This document shows, in pieces, positions 46,380-55,856 of a stretch of DNA of 64,000 nt (its first letter is position 1; each line of letters opens with the position of its first letter). This stretch comes from Capra hircus (taxonomy: Eukaryota; Chordata; Mammalia; Artiodactyla; Bovidae). Made by a program: the position numbers and the translations under genes. The notes beneath the pieces were generated by a model. The model worked only from the letters and a program-made list of their open reading frames with translations, did no database searches and was not told the origin of the DNA. The stretch is from the NCBI RefSeq assembly GCF_001704415.2, contig NC_030811.1, forward strand, positions 51,511,591-51,575,590, written 5' to 3'.

Positions 46380-46585
46380 CTCTCAAATCCACCTCTCACT
46401 AGCAGCAAGAGCTTGAGCAAGTTATCATACTTCCCTCCCTGAGCTTTATCACCTCTGAAATGCAGAAGATATTATAATAATAGTACCTACCTCTCCAAGT
46501 GGTTACAAGGGTCACTCTTATTAGTGAAGGTGAAACACTTAGAAAAGTGCCTGGCATGAATTTAGAGCTCTGTTTTAATTTCGAT
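46380..46585 (+). mobile_element. MIR SINE
   Basis: 'agcttgagcaagttatcata', 'gataataatagtacctacct'-type core ('attataataatagtacctac') and 'cacttagaaaagtgcctggc' give a clear sense MIR. Confidence 0.8.
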
Positions 46586-46589
46586 CATT

Positions 46590-46705
46590 GACAGACATTT
46601 TTAGTACCTGTTATGTGCCAGGCACCATGCTGAATACCAGGAAGAGAAAAGTGAAGATGTCTTTGGAGCTTACATTCCAATGAAGTCATAATAAAATCAT
46701 GACAA
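46590..46705 (-). mobile_element. L2 LINE fragment, antisense
   Basis: 'ctgttatgtgccaggcacca', 'tgctgaataccaggaagaga' and 'ggagcttacattccaatgaa' are the antisense L2 3' end. Confidence 0.75.
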
Positions 46706-47155
46706 AAATAGCAATAACAGTGGCAGCTAGAATTTATTGGGAGTGTAATATGCAAAACCTAATTTGATCTTCATACTAACCTCATGAGGTGCTGTGCTGT
46801 GCTGTGCTTATTCGCTCAGTCGTGTCTGACTCTTTGCAGTCCCAAGAACTGCAGCCTGCCAGGTTCCTCTGTCCATGGGGATTTCCCAGGCAAGAATGAA
46901 TACTGGAGTGGGTTGCCATGCCCTCCTCTGGGGGATCTTCCCAATTCAGAGATCAAATGCAGGTCTCCCACATTGCAGGCGGATACTTTACCAGCTGAGC
47001 TACCAGGGAAGGCCAACCTTACCGGGCAAGTAGGAATATTATTTATAGGAGAGGAATCCATGGACTTAGAAAGGTTAAGTACTTTGATCACATAGCATAG
47101 CCAGTGAGCCTCTGAGCCAGAACTAAAGCCAACTGACACGGATCCCAAGTTCTAG
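46706..47155 (-). mobile_element. MIR SINE, antisense, split by Bov-tA
   Basis: The left piece, to 46793, has 'cagctagaatttattgggag' and 'actaacctcatgaggt'. The right piece, from about 47015, has 'ggacttagaaaggttaagta', 'ctttgatcacatagcatagc' and 'gagcctctgagccagaacta'. The two make one antisense MIR. Confidence 0.75.
46794..47013 (-). mobile_element. Bov-tA SINE, antisense, inside MIR
   Basis: It runs from a GCTGT repeat and 'cttattcgctcagtcgtgtc' to 'cagctgagctaccagggaag'. A four-base 'AATG' expansion is seen in 'caagaatgaatactggagtg'. Confidence 0.92.
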
Positions 47156-47308
47156 GTCTTAACCTTGTCTTTCTATCTTTTTAGGGGAATATGGGCTACT
47201 TGCAAATGACAATCATGGTTCTGGGCAACTGCACATCCACCTTGTGTCTCCACCATAAAACGTCATTGCCCTGCCTCCATTTCTTTTATGCCAGGCATTG
47301 AATTTTGG

Positions 47309-47521
47309 GGGGCTTCCCAGGTGGTGCTAGTAGTAAGGCACCTGCCTGCCAATGCAGGAGATGTAAGAGGCATAGGTCCAATCCCTGGATCAGGAAGATC
47401 CTGGAAGAGGAAATGGCAACCCACTTCAGTATTCCTGCCTGAGGAATCCCATGGACAGAGGAACTTGGAAGGCTATAATCCACGGGGTCACAAAGAGTCA
47501 GACATAACTGAGCACGCAGGC
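47309..47521 (+). mobile_element. Bov-tA SINE
   Basis: It runs from 'ggggcttcccaggtggtgct' to 'gacataactgagcacgcagg'. The flanks 'tgaattttg' (left) and 'tgaatttttt' (right) give a probable short target-site duplication, TGAATTTT. Confidence 0.92.
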
Positions 47522-48429
47522 ACTTACTGAATTTTTTGGTCCCACCCATTTAATGTGATAACATAAAACTACTGGGTGTAAAACACCTTCCCGACCGGTC
47601 AGAGGAACAACTCAGCATCTGAAAGAACATTTAACACTGTTCAATTCGGCCGTCATGCTGGGAGACAAGCGCACATCTTGAGGCCTACCCTGAGCCAATC
47701 ACTGGAGAAGGGTCTAATTGGTTAATCATATAAATTACAATCACTTAATCATTTTAATCACCATCAGCCAATTAGCTCAGAGTTATGGGCTCTGAGGTAA
47801 CAGTTATGCAAATGTTTGTTCCACTGTAGGCTATTAATAGCCATATTTCCTCCATCAAGCAGACAGAGACTGATGGGTGGGGGAGAAAAAGGAAAGAGAG
47901 CATTTGTTCAGTTTAAACTTCTTTCCCATTGGGTTATAAAGAAGCGTTCAGTGGGGAGAAGCACCAAGCACAGTGATTTCTTTATTTTCCTCAATGTGCG
48001 TGTGCCGTGCAGACTAGAGGGAAGCTCCTGAAGGCAGTGCAGGGGCTGGAGAGGGGGAGGATGGACCAGCTAAAAACTTGCGTGGGGCTGAGTTTAGCAT
48101 GCTACTGCCAAGGGAATGGTTTTGCTGGTTGCTTAGGGTACTATAGTGCTGCAGATAAGGAAACTGAGAACCAAAATGGGGACACGACGTTTACTGCTGC
48201 CTTTCCTCCGCTAAGCAACTGAGAATGTCCAACAGTAATTTGGGGGATTGGCTCAAGTGTGAACAGAGCATCTGTCTATATTTTTTCATTACCACCTATA
48301 ACAGTAATAATTACTTTGTAATAACAATGAAGAATATATAACACCGCTGAAAAGATAGGCTGTAATCAGAGGACCAGAAATTTTGAAGGATCCTTGAAAC
48401 ACTGGTGATGTGGGAGTAGATATATTCTA
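47522..48429. other. Repeat-free region, candidate conserved non-coding DNA
   Basis: No repeat or gene is recognised. It contains the homeodomain/POU motif cluster at 47715-47813. The frames at 47816-48222 overlap one another and show no protein family. Confidence 0.45.
47715..47813. promoter_or_regulatory. Homeodomain and POU motif cluster
   Basis: Within 100 bases lie TAATTG (47715-47720), TTAATCA (47722-47728), TTAATCATTTTAATCA (47745-47760), CAATTAG (47769-47775) and a perfect POU octamer ATGCAAAT (47806-47813). The surrounding 200 bases are free of repeats. The clustering resembles developmental enhancers, but A/T-rich DNA yields such words by chance too. Confidence 0.4.
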
Positions 48430-48492
48430 TACATCCAGTCTCTGGTTTAGTGCCTGGTATATGGTAAGTGTTCAACAAACACTTGTAAACGG
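48430..48492 (+). repeat. L2/MIR-like 3' tail
   Basis: 'agtgcctggtatatggtaag' and 'tgttcaacaaacacttgtaa' resemble the L2 3' terminus. Short and diverged. Confidence 0.5.
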
Positions 48493-48856
48493 ACAAATTA
48501 TTAGTGCTTAAATGGAAACTCTTTAGGAAATAAAGGGGTTCTCATTTTTTAATATGAATGAGCTCTGCAAATATGTATGTATGTGCTACCATGCCCACAA
48601 TGGTTGGCCTCTGTGGTAGCAGACTTCTGCTTGCTTTTATCCCCTGTAATTCCTGCTGTACTAGAGCTTTCTCTTGAGGGGTCAATAGAGTGGACTGGCT
48701 CATTTGTGAGCCCCCCCATTGTCATATTTTCAGGAATGATGACAATGAGAAACAAACAGAATTGCAAAGAGAGAACTAATTTTGTAAGGTGTGTGCAAGA
48801 AGAGACATGGTTTTATGGCCCTTAGAAAGGCCATTTGTGACTGTGGCAGTCTGCTA

Positions 48857-49973
48857 CTGTTCAGAAGCTAAGCCATGCCTGACTCTTTGCGACACCATGG
48901 ACTGCAGCACGCCAGGCTTGCCTGTCCTTCACTGTCTCCTGGAATTTGCTCAAATTCATGTCCATTGAATCGGTGATGCTATCTAACCAACTCATCCTCC
49001 ACTGCCCTTTTCTTCTTTTGCCTCCAATCTTTTCCAATGAATCAGCTCTTCAGGGTCTTTTCCAATGAATCAGCTCTTCACATCAGGTGGCCAAAGTACT
49101 GGAGATTTAGCTTCAGCATCAGTCTTTCCAATGAATATTCAGGATTTATTTGTTTTAGATTGACTGGTTTGATCTCTTTGCAATCCAAGGGACCTCAAGA
49201 GTCTTCTCCAGCATCATAATTCAAAAGCATCAATTCTTTGGTATTCAGCCTTCTTTATGATCCAAATCTCACATCCATACATGACTACTGGAAAAACCAT
49301 AGCTTTGACTACATGGACCTTTATGAGCAAAGTGATGTCTCTACTTTGTAATACATTGTCTAGGTTTGCCACAGCTTTCCTTCCAAGGAACAAGAATGTT
49401 TTAATTTCATGGGTGCAGTCACCATCTGCAGTGATTTTGGAGCCCAAGAAAAGAAAATGTGTCAATGCTCCTGCTTTTTCCCCTTCTATTTACCATGAAG
49501 TGATGGGACTGGAGGCCACGATCTTCATTTTTTGAATGTTGAGTTTTAAACCAACTTTTTCACTCTCTTCTTTCACCCTCCTCTTCATTTTCTGCCATTA
49601 GACCTCAGATCACATCTAAGGTTGTTGATATTTCTCCCGGCAATCTTGATTTCAGCTTGTGATTCATCCAGCCTGGCATTTCACATGGTGTACTCTGTAT
49701 ATAGGGCTTTGTAGGTGTTGCTAGTGGTAAAGAACCTGCCTGCCAATGCAGGGGGTGTAAGAGTCTGGGATTTGATCACTAGGTCGGGAAGATCCCCTGG
49801 AGGAGAGGACATGGCAACCCACTCCAGTATTCTTGCCTGGAGAATCCCATGCACGGAGGAGCCTGGTTGACTATACTCTAAGGGGTCGCAAAGAATCAGA
49901 CATGACTGAAGCAACTTATCATGCATGCAAACACTCTGCATATAAGTTAAGTAAACAGGGTGACAATATACAG
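48857..49973 (-). mobile_element. BovB LINE, antisense 3' part, split by a SINE
   Basis: The main piece at 48857-49703 runs from 'agctaagccatgcctgactc' to 'tggtgtactctgtatata'. It resumes after the SINE at 49933-49973 ('gtaaacagggtgacaatata'). A 24-base unit is repeated at a 28-base step near 49028-49080. The broken frame at 49214-49465 (-) retains RT C-terminal sequence with 'VVMYGCEIWIIKKAE'. Confidence 0.92.
49692..49944 (+). mobile_element. Bov-tA SINE inserted in BovB, with target-site duplication
   Basis: The element at 49704-49932 starts 'gggctttgtaggtgttgcta' and ends 'caacttatcatgcatgcaaac'. Its flanks are ACTCTGTATATA (49692-49703) and ACTCTGCATATA (49933-49944), one mismatch in twelve. 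Confidence 0.93.
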
Positions 49974-50199
49974 CTTTGTCCAACTCTTTGTGACCCAATG
50001 GACTGTAGCCCACCAGACTCCTCTGTCCATGGGATTTTCTAGGCAAGAATACTGGAACGGGTTGCCATTTCCTACTCCAGGACATCTTCCTGACCCAGGG
50101 ATCAAACTCACGCCTCTTAAGTTTCCTGCATTGGCAGGCAGGTTTTGTTTTTGTTGTTGTTGTTGTTGTTTTTGCCACTAGTACCACCTGGGAAACCCA
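49974..50199 (-). mobile_element. Bov-tA SINE, antisense, with internal GTT expansion
   Basis: It begins abruptly at the BovB edge with 'tttgtccaactctttgtgac' and ends 'gtaccacctgggaaaccc'. A (GTT)n run at about 50146-50173 replaces the usual 'ggttctttaccactag' junction, a microsatellite born inside the SINE. Confidence 0.9.
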
Positions 50200-50339
50200 T
50201 TATGGCAGTCTAGTCTTTATTTAAGGAATATCTCAAGTGATCCTGAGACTTTGCCTGCCTTTGCTGGTTAGTTAAGAGTGGGGTTGGGGTTGGACCCTTT
50301 CCCTTCCCTTTACCAAACACACACCATGTTTGTTACAAA

Positions 50340-50590
50340 ATCTTCATTCATTTATTCAATAGTTCATGTTGAACTATTGAACTTCTGTTATGTGCCAGAG
50401 ATCATGCAAGGGACCAGGCAAATAGCACCAAAATGGCAAAACACTTGTGATATGATGACAAAGTGTTGCCAAATTCAGAGAGGATAGGTCAGTTCTTCAA
50501 GGCTGATGGAGTTTTGGAGAACTTCCTAAAGGAGGTGGTGTTTGATTTGGAGAAAAATTGAATAGAGATGAAGATAGGGAATTTAAAGGA
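50340..50590 (-). mobile_element. L2 LINE, antisense
   Basis: 'ttcattcatttattcaatag', 'tctgttatgtgccagagatc', 'ggaggtggtgtttgatttgg' keep the antisense L2 order. Confidence 0.7.
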
Positions 50591-51335
50591 GACCATTAAT
50601 TTGGCATCATACTTTATGGTATGTACATGTATGAGAAATATCCATGTCATTAGTGTAGTGATAGTTTTTTAAAAAAACTTTCTTTATTTTCCAACTTAGT
50701 GTTTTTTAATGCCTAAAGGGAGTAACTGGCCTTGTTTGAACTTGTTTACATAGACGGGGTCCAGAGTTGCCTTACCCCTAGGCTGGTGGGTCAGTAGAGG
50801 TTTCATGGTGGCTTCTTGTTTGACCTGAGCAGATGACATCTCCCTGTTGCTTGCCTTGCTTAAAAACTTCCTCAAACAGGGAAAATGATATCTACCTAAC
50901 CTACCAGTGTTGTGAGGAAAAACATAAAAAATATGGCAACACACTTCAGAGAATGAGGAACTGCTCTAAAAAGTGCCTAACAATGAGTCTGCTTAGGTTA
51001 GTGAGACACAGAAAACAAAGGGTAGAAAAGGAAAATTCAACAAAAATCACATACAGAGGTTTTAAAGATTTTTTTCCTTCCTTTGTAAATGTAAATAGAG
51101 CGTTTACAACACTCTATTATTGAATTTAGATTTTTTTCTTGCCCTGAATCAGTCAAAAGCCAGGCGAACGCTCTCTGAAATCCTCTTACAGGTTAGACAC
51201 TAGCCAGGGTCCATACTCGAAAGGAGAGTGATTGAACCACTTCCCTCTTTGATTACTTCTCTGTTTTCCAGGTTTTGGACATACAGTGTGTACTATATAC
51301 ATTTGCCCTTGTAACTTTGAAGTCATTTTGTTTGT
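50591..51335. other. Unassigned unique sequence
   Basis: No gene or nameable repeat is seen. The opposite frames at 50696-51123 show no protein family. Confidence 0.4.
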
Positions 51336-51373
51336 CTTTGGGGGGTCTCTCTACCTTCGCCCCCAAATATATA

Positions 51374-51487
51374 CCCTGGAGAAGGAAAAGGCTACCCACT
51401 CTAGTATTCTGGCCTAGAGAATTCCATGGACTGTATAGTCCATGGGGTCACAAAGAGTCAGACACGACTAAGCAACTTCCACTTTCA
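51374..51487 (+). mobile_element. BOV-A-type SINE, 5'-truncated
   Basis: It runs from 'ccctggagaaggaaaaggct' to 'ctaagcaacttccactttca'. The tRNA-related head is missing and a short deletion removes the 'agaggagcctggtgggct' segment. Confidence 0.88.
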
Positions 51488-51508
51488 CTTGGGGGTCTCT
51501 CCACCTTC

Positions 51509-51880
51509 AGTTCAGTTCAGTTCAGTTGCTCAGTCGTGTCTAACTCGTTGTGACCCCATGGACTGCAGCACGCCAGGCCTTCCTGTCCATCACCAACTCC
51601 TGGAGTTTACCCAGACTCATGTCTGTTGAGTCCGTGATGCCATCCAACCATCTCATCCTCTGTTGTCCCCTTCTCCTCCTGCCTTCAATCTTTCCCAGCA
51701 TCAGGGTCTTTTCAAATGAGTTAGCTCTTTACATCAGGCCAAAATATTGGAGTTTCAGCTTCAACATCAGCCCTTCTAATGAACACTCAGGACTGATCTC
51801 CTTTAGAATGGACTGGTTGGATCTCCTTGCAGTCCAAGGGACTCTCAAGAGTCTTCACCAATACCACAACAGGTTCAAAA
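51509..51880 (-). mobile_element. BovB LINE 3' fragment, antisense
   Basis: It starts with the tail repeat 'agttcagttcagttcagttg' and extends inward through 'tgtgaccccatggactgcag', 'gccatccaaccatctcatcc' and 'ctccttgcagtccaaggga'. It is a 5'-truncated insertion of about 370 bases. Confidence 0.93.
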
Positions 51881-51904
51881 GCACCTTCACCCCCAAATGT
51901 ATAT

Positions 51905-52709
51905 AGATTCCTGACCTCCTGGGGAGCTTGCTTAATGAGGATATTTTGGCAAGACAACTCTTTTAAGAGATCTGATCAAATTAAAACAGCAGACTCAAAA
52001 ACTGATTCTAACTCCAGGATCATGAGGTGAGTTCAAGGCATATGCCCAGTTTGATTCAAATTCCTCTTCCTTTTCCTGGCTCAGGATGGAGTTGAAACTT
52101 ATCCTAGTCCTTTCCTAGACTCTAAGTCCAGCTCGATTTATATAATAAATGATGTTTTGTGTCCTAGTTTGAGTTTCCCTAGAAGAAGACCCAGAGACAA
52201 GGATTTGAATGCAAGTAATTTATTTGGGAGGGGTAGGAAACACTGGCAGGGAGAGGGAAATATTATGAGTGGCTGGAGCTGAATCTGTGGAATAGTATAG
52301 GATTCAGAACTAGAACCCCTAGATGGCTGGTGGGCCAGATTATTTAGACACCAACTCCAGTCAGTTATTGGTTGAAGGCTGCTGGGGGAGGGGTTGTTAG
52401 TTCCTGGCAGAGAGCTTGGCTTAGTTCCCAAAAGAGCCCTTGGGTTTGGAGATACAGGGACTGGCAGCTCCTTCCTCTTAGGAGCACACTGACGCTCCAA
52501 CTGAACAAAGGAGTTTTCCCTGCTTTTTCTTTATACTACATTCTTCAGACACCCCAGTACTTTCATAAATATATGCCTTTACATATAAACCGCTTAATTC
52601 AATACAACAAATAACTGAGCTCTCACTAAATGTACTGGCATGGGAGATACATGGACAAATGGCACAGAATCTGCCCTTAAAAAAGGCTTGATTGACCAGT
52701 GTAACAAGC
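51905..52709. other. Unassigned sequence, possible old repeat
   Basis: No gene. The A/G-rich part around 52160-52290 ('agcaagtaatttatttggga'-like) has the feel of an old interspersed repeat but I cannot name it. Opposite frames at 52138-52614 overlap and are not convincing. Confidence 0.4.
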
Positions 52710-52870
52710 CAGTGCTTCTTAGACTATAACAAGCATATGACTCCCTGGGGATCTTGTTAAAATACAGATTTTGCTTTAGTAGGTCTGGAGCAGAACCTGA
52801 GATTCTGAGTTTCTAGCAGGCTCCTAGGAGATGTTAATGTTGTTGGTTCCCCAGCACTTTGAAGAACAAA
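52710..52870 (+). mobile_element. MER5A-like hAT-Charlie element
   Basis: 'agtgcttcttagactataac', 'ctggggatcttgttaaaata', 'cagattttgctttagtaggt', 'gaacctgagattctgagttt' and 'ccccagcactttgaagaaca' follow the MER5A consensus over its full length. Confidence 0.85.
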
Positions 52871-52926
52871 GCATTCTGTGCATCTGACTGAGTCACGGCA
52901 ACTGTTTAGATGGCTCTATCAACAAC

Positions 52927-53060
52927 ATTATGCCAAGTGTGACAGACCATTTGAAAGCTGTTAGTTGCTGAGGAAGCACATTCGTGATGTGGGGGGGGGA
53001 AAGCCTTTACAGTTTGCTAAGTTTCATATCCTCTATGAACACTTTTTAGCGGGAAAGAAT
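52927..53060 (+). repeat. Inverted repeat, left arm
   Basis: This 134-base arm, from 'attatgccaagtgtgacaga' to 'ttagcgggaaagaat', is the reverse complement of 53415-53554 with about ten mismatches and one 6-base indel in a G-run (roughly 92 percent identity by eye). It matches no repeat family I know. Confidence 0.9.
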
Positions 53061-53414
53061 GACTCTTAAGTCATAGGCTGATTCCCTTACCATGTGTAGA
53101 CTTCACCCTGGTCTTATCCCCAGCTGTATTTGAATTCCAGTGTGCCAGCCTCCCAGCACAAGTGAACTGAGGGCAGTCAGAATTATCTTACCATTTTTCT
53201 GGGGTGTGGAAGAGACACAATGGTGGATTCAGTCTGGGTGCTGATGTTTGGTGGGTGGCAGGTAAGGCATTTCTATACATTGCACTGATAATAGAGTCAG
53301 GTTCTCAGATTATATCATTTTCTTTTCCACTGCTGGAGACAGTTAAGCACATTTTCATTGTCACGTCTAGTTGAGATATTTCATAAATCTGCAGGGTAAT
53401 CATTTAGAATTAAA
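53061..53414. other. Spacer of the inverted repeat
   Basis: 354 bases of unique sequence with no recognised repeat or coding frame. Confidence 0.6.
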
Positions 53415-53554
53415 ATTCTTTCCCACTAAAACATGTTCATAGAGGATATGAAACTTAGCAAAATGTAAAGGCTTTCCGCCCCACCCCCCCACATCCTGAA
53501 TGTGCTTCCTCAGCAACTAACAACTTTCAAATGATCTGTCACATTTTGCATAAT
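53415..53554 (-). repeat. Inverted repeat, right arm
   Basis: This 140-base arm begins 'attctttcccactaaaacat' and ends 'tgtcacattttgcataat', pairing with the arm at 52927. The extra bases lie in its C-rich run ('gccccacccccccacatcc'). Confidence 0.9.
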
Positions 53555-54104
53555 TAAATCACAGTCTCAATGACAGTGAATCATTGCAGGAAGAGCTAGA
53601 CAGCACTAATAGAACATGAAGTACGAAGAGGGAGAATTTCTTGGTTAGTAAATTTCTTTACATCAAGCTAAGTACTCCACTCCAATGAACAGAGATGTAG
53701 GGAAATAAACTCTCAATTTAAATAGACTGAGAGAACATTTCTAGAGAACCAACTGGGTGATCCTTGTCCTTGAGGAATCTACCATCTTATCAAGAACAAG
53801 AGTTCAACAACAAAATAGAGTTCACCTTTGATGTGTCAGGAGCACCATCCAGATGATGATAAGTACGGATTGGTTATCATCAGGGTCATTTGAGACAGTC
53901 ACTTTAAAATACAACTCTTCATGTCCACTTTCCTGACACTCATCAGCCACTGAGCAACATGATTTCTTCATCTCTTGGAACTTTTATTCCTCCAAGACTT
54001 TAAATCCAGATTCAGTTCCCCATCACATCATTATATTGCCATCTACTTTTCCTGTACCCTACCCTCACTAAGCATCACCAGGACTTCCTATCTTTTTAGA
54101 TGAA
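53555..54104. other. Unassigned sequence
   Basis: No gene. 'ttgtccttgaggaatctacc' near 53765 could be a trace of antisense L2 but is too short to call. Confidence 0.4.
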
Positions 54105-54330
54105 TGTAGTGATTTGGAACATACAGGAACATAGACTTTGGAGCCTAACTTTCTGGGTTTGTGTGAACTTGGGCAAGTTACCTAATTACACTGCTACCCT
54201 CATCTGAAAAATGAAGGTAACAATGGTATTAATACTATTTCATAAGGTTCCTGTGAGGATTAAGTGAATTTAGTAAAAGGACATAGAACAGTAGCTGGCT
54301 CATAATCATTAAGCATGTGTTTGCTTAGTG
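54105..54330 (+). mobile_element. MIR SINE
   Basis: 'acatagactttggagcctaa', 'gtgtgaacttgggcaagtta', 'cctcatctgaaaaatgaagg' and 'cctgtgaggattaagtgaat' give a nearly complete sense MIR. Confidence 0.85.
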
Positions 54331-55099
54331 TTTGCTCATTACAATTACTGATCCTTATTTTCACATTCTTCTCCAGATGCATGGCTTCTGTTTGCTCCTG
54401 ACCAGTGGCAGTCAGCCTACCATGCCCACCTTCATAATGAAACTCCTGGAGTTGGTCTTTTCCTCCCCCACTGCTGAAATGTCATTAGAGAAGATGGGGT
54501 CATAAACCCTCTTGGTGTGTCTGTCAGGCTCACTGTGATCTCCATTCATGGGAAATGTCACCAGTACACAGAGGGTGGTGGACTTACAGCCTTTGTGAGC
54601 CCTTGTTCCACAGCTATAGCTGACTGGTCTATGAACAAACCACTGACCTATCCTTGACACAACCATTCTGTCTCCCAGGAAGCTGCAATTGAAACAGAGC
54701 TCTTGATTTGAGCATTTTGATGGCAGAACTTTAGAGAGATGGTCCCTGATGTTTTGACGCTGAGGCTCCTAGCATTGCTCTGGCTCCCTCACTTCTCTTG
54801 GCTTCTGTTGAGATACTCCCGTGTCTTTCCAAGAAATTTCATTTTTTCTCATTTGCTGACCATTTCTACTTTCCACATGCAAAGGAATCTCAACTGGGGC
54901 TGCCAAAAAACAATTACAATGAGTTCTTCTTCAGACTCACGCTATTTAATCTCAGATGGCCCATCACTACAGCTCAGCACTTATTCATTCATCTCTTTTT
55001 TTTTTGACTCCCTGGAAAATTCTCCACTGCAGTAACAGTCAGAAATTCACTCTACTCAGGATGCATTCAACCCTCCACCTCTTCCTCACACCTATTCCT
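54331..55099. other. Unassigned unique sequence
   Basis: No gene or nameable repeat. Frames at 54412-54666 (-) and 54739-55035 (+) show no family character. Confidence 0.4.
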
Positions 55100-55255
55100 C
55101 AGTGCAGAAGTTCTCAACCTTGGCTGCATATTGGAATCACCCAGGAACCTGAGAACTACCAAGCCTGGGTCCCATCCCCCAAAATTTTGATGTAACGAGT
55201 CAAGAGCAGCCTGGGTTACTTCGATGTGTACCCAGAGTTGAGAATCACTCCCAGC
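55100..55255. mobile_element. hAT-Charlie-type DNA transposon fragment
   Basis: 'gcagaagttctcaaccttgg' and 'ctgcatattggaatcaccca' at one end, and 'tacccagagttgagaatcac' at the other, show the partly palindromic ends of short hAT elements. Confidence 0.6.
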
Positions 55256-55599
55256 CAGACCAAGACTACCCTACCCAAACTTATTCAACAGACTTGCACT
55301 TACTCCCACAGTTTCCTCTTTCTCTGGTCCTTTTCTCTTTCCTTCCAGGCTTAGCGGATGATATGTACCTGCTCTTGCAAAGGCCTCCACTGATGAAGGT
55401 GGCCGGTCTCTATCCTCTCTTAATTTCCCCACTCTTCACTTCTTCCCTGTTTCTCCATCCAAGCTCTTGGAATGCAGCCTACATTCCATCATGTGTTAAA
55501 CCAAATTAGGACGACTGAAAAATAGATTTACCCTTTGTACATCACATACTTGTTTCTTAATTATCACAAATAAGAGTTTTTAATGAGTGGAGAATATGC

Positions 55600-55600
<1 letters not shown>
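55256..55600. other. Unassigned sequence, possible L2 trace
   Basis: 'cttctttctctggtccttttctc'-like pyrimidine-rich DNA. No gene or firm repeat call. Confidence 0.35.

Positions 55601-55628
<28 letters not shown>
55601..55628. repeat. (AAT)n microsatellite
   Basis: Nine consecutive AAT units, directly abutting a MIR. Confidence 0.95.
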
Positions 55629-55630
<2 letters not shown>

Positions 55631-55835
55631 TTGAGTGCTTACTATGTAATACCAGGCACTGTACTGTGCATGTCGCATCCCATAGGTATATATCTGATCT
55701 CATTCTCAAAACCACCTGGTGAAGTAGAAGCAACTGTTGCCACTTTATAAATGACAAAACTGAGATACAGAGAGGCCAAGGAGCTTGCCCAGAAACACAG
55801 CCGGGACCTGTGTAGCTAGGATTCAAGGGGCTTAA
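55629..55835 (-). mobile_element. MIR SINE, antisense
   Basis: 'gagtgcttactatgtaatac', 'tataaatgacaaaactgaga' and 'tacagagaggccaaggagct' make a clear antisense MIR. The leucine-rich frame at 55557-55859 (-) is the AAT microsatellite and MIR translated. Confidence 0.8.
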
Positions 55836-55856
55836 TAACAAGCATTTAGTAACAGC

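Larger units (their letters stand above)
51336..51904. repeat. 38-bp direct repeat flanking a SINE, its right copy split by BovB
   Basis: The left copy is 51336-51373. The right copy is in two parts: 51488-51508 and about 51889-51904. About 90 percent of positions agree by eye. The first interval holds a SINE, and the split holds a BovB piece flanked by CACCTTC (51502-51508 and 51882-51888). The order implies SINE insertion first, then BovB insertion into the duplicated target. Confidence 0.75.

Noticed and set aside
49681..50187. 168-codon minus-strand frame
   Set aside because: It spans two SINEs and the BovB edge. The start is poly-threonine/lysine from the GTT repeat, so it is a composite of repeats.
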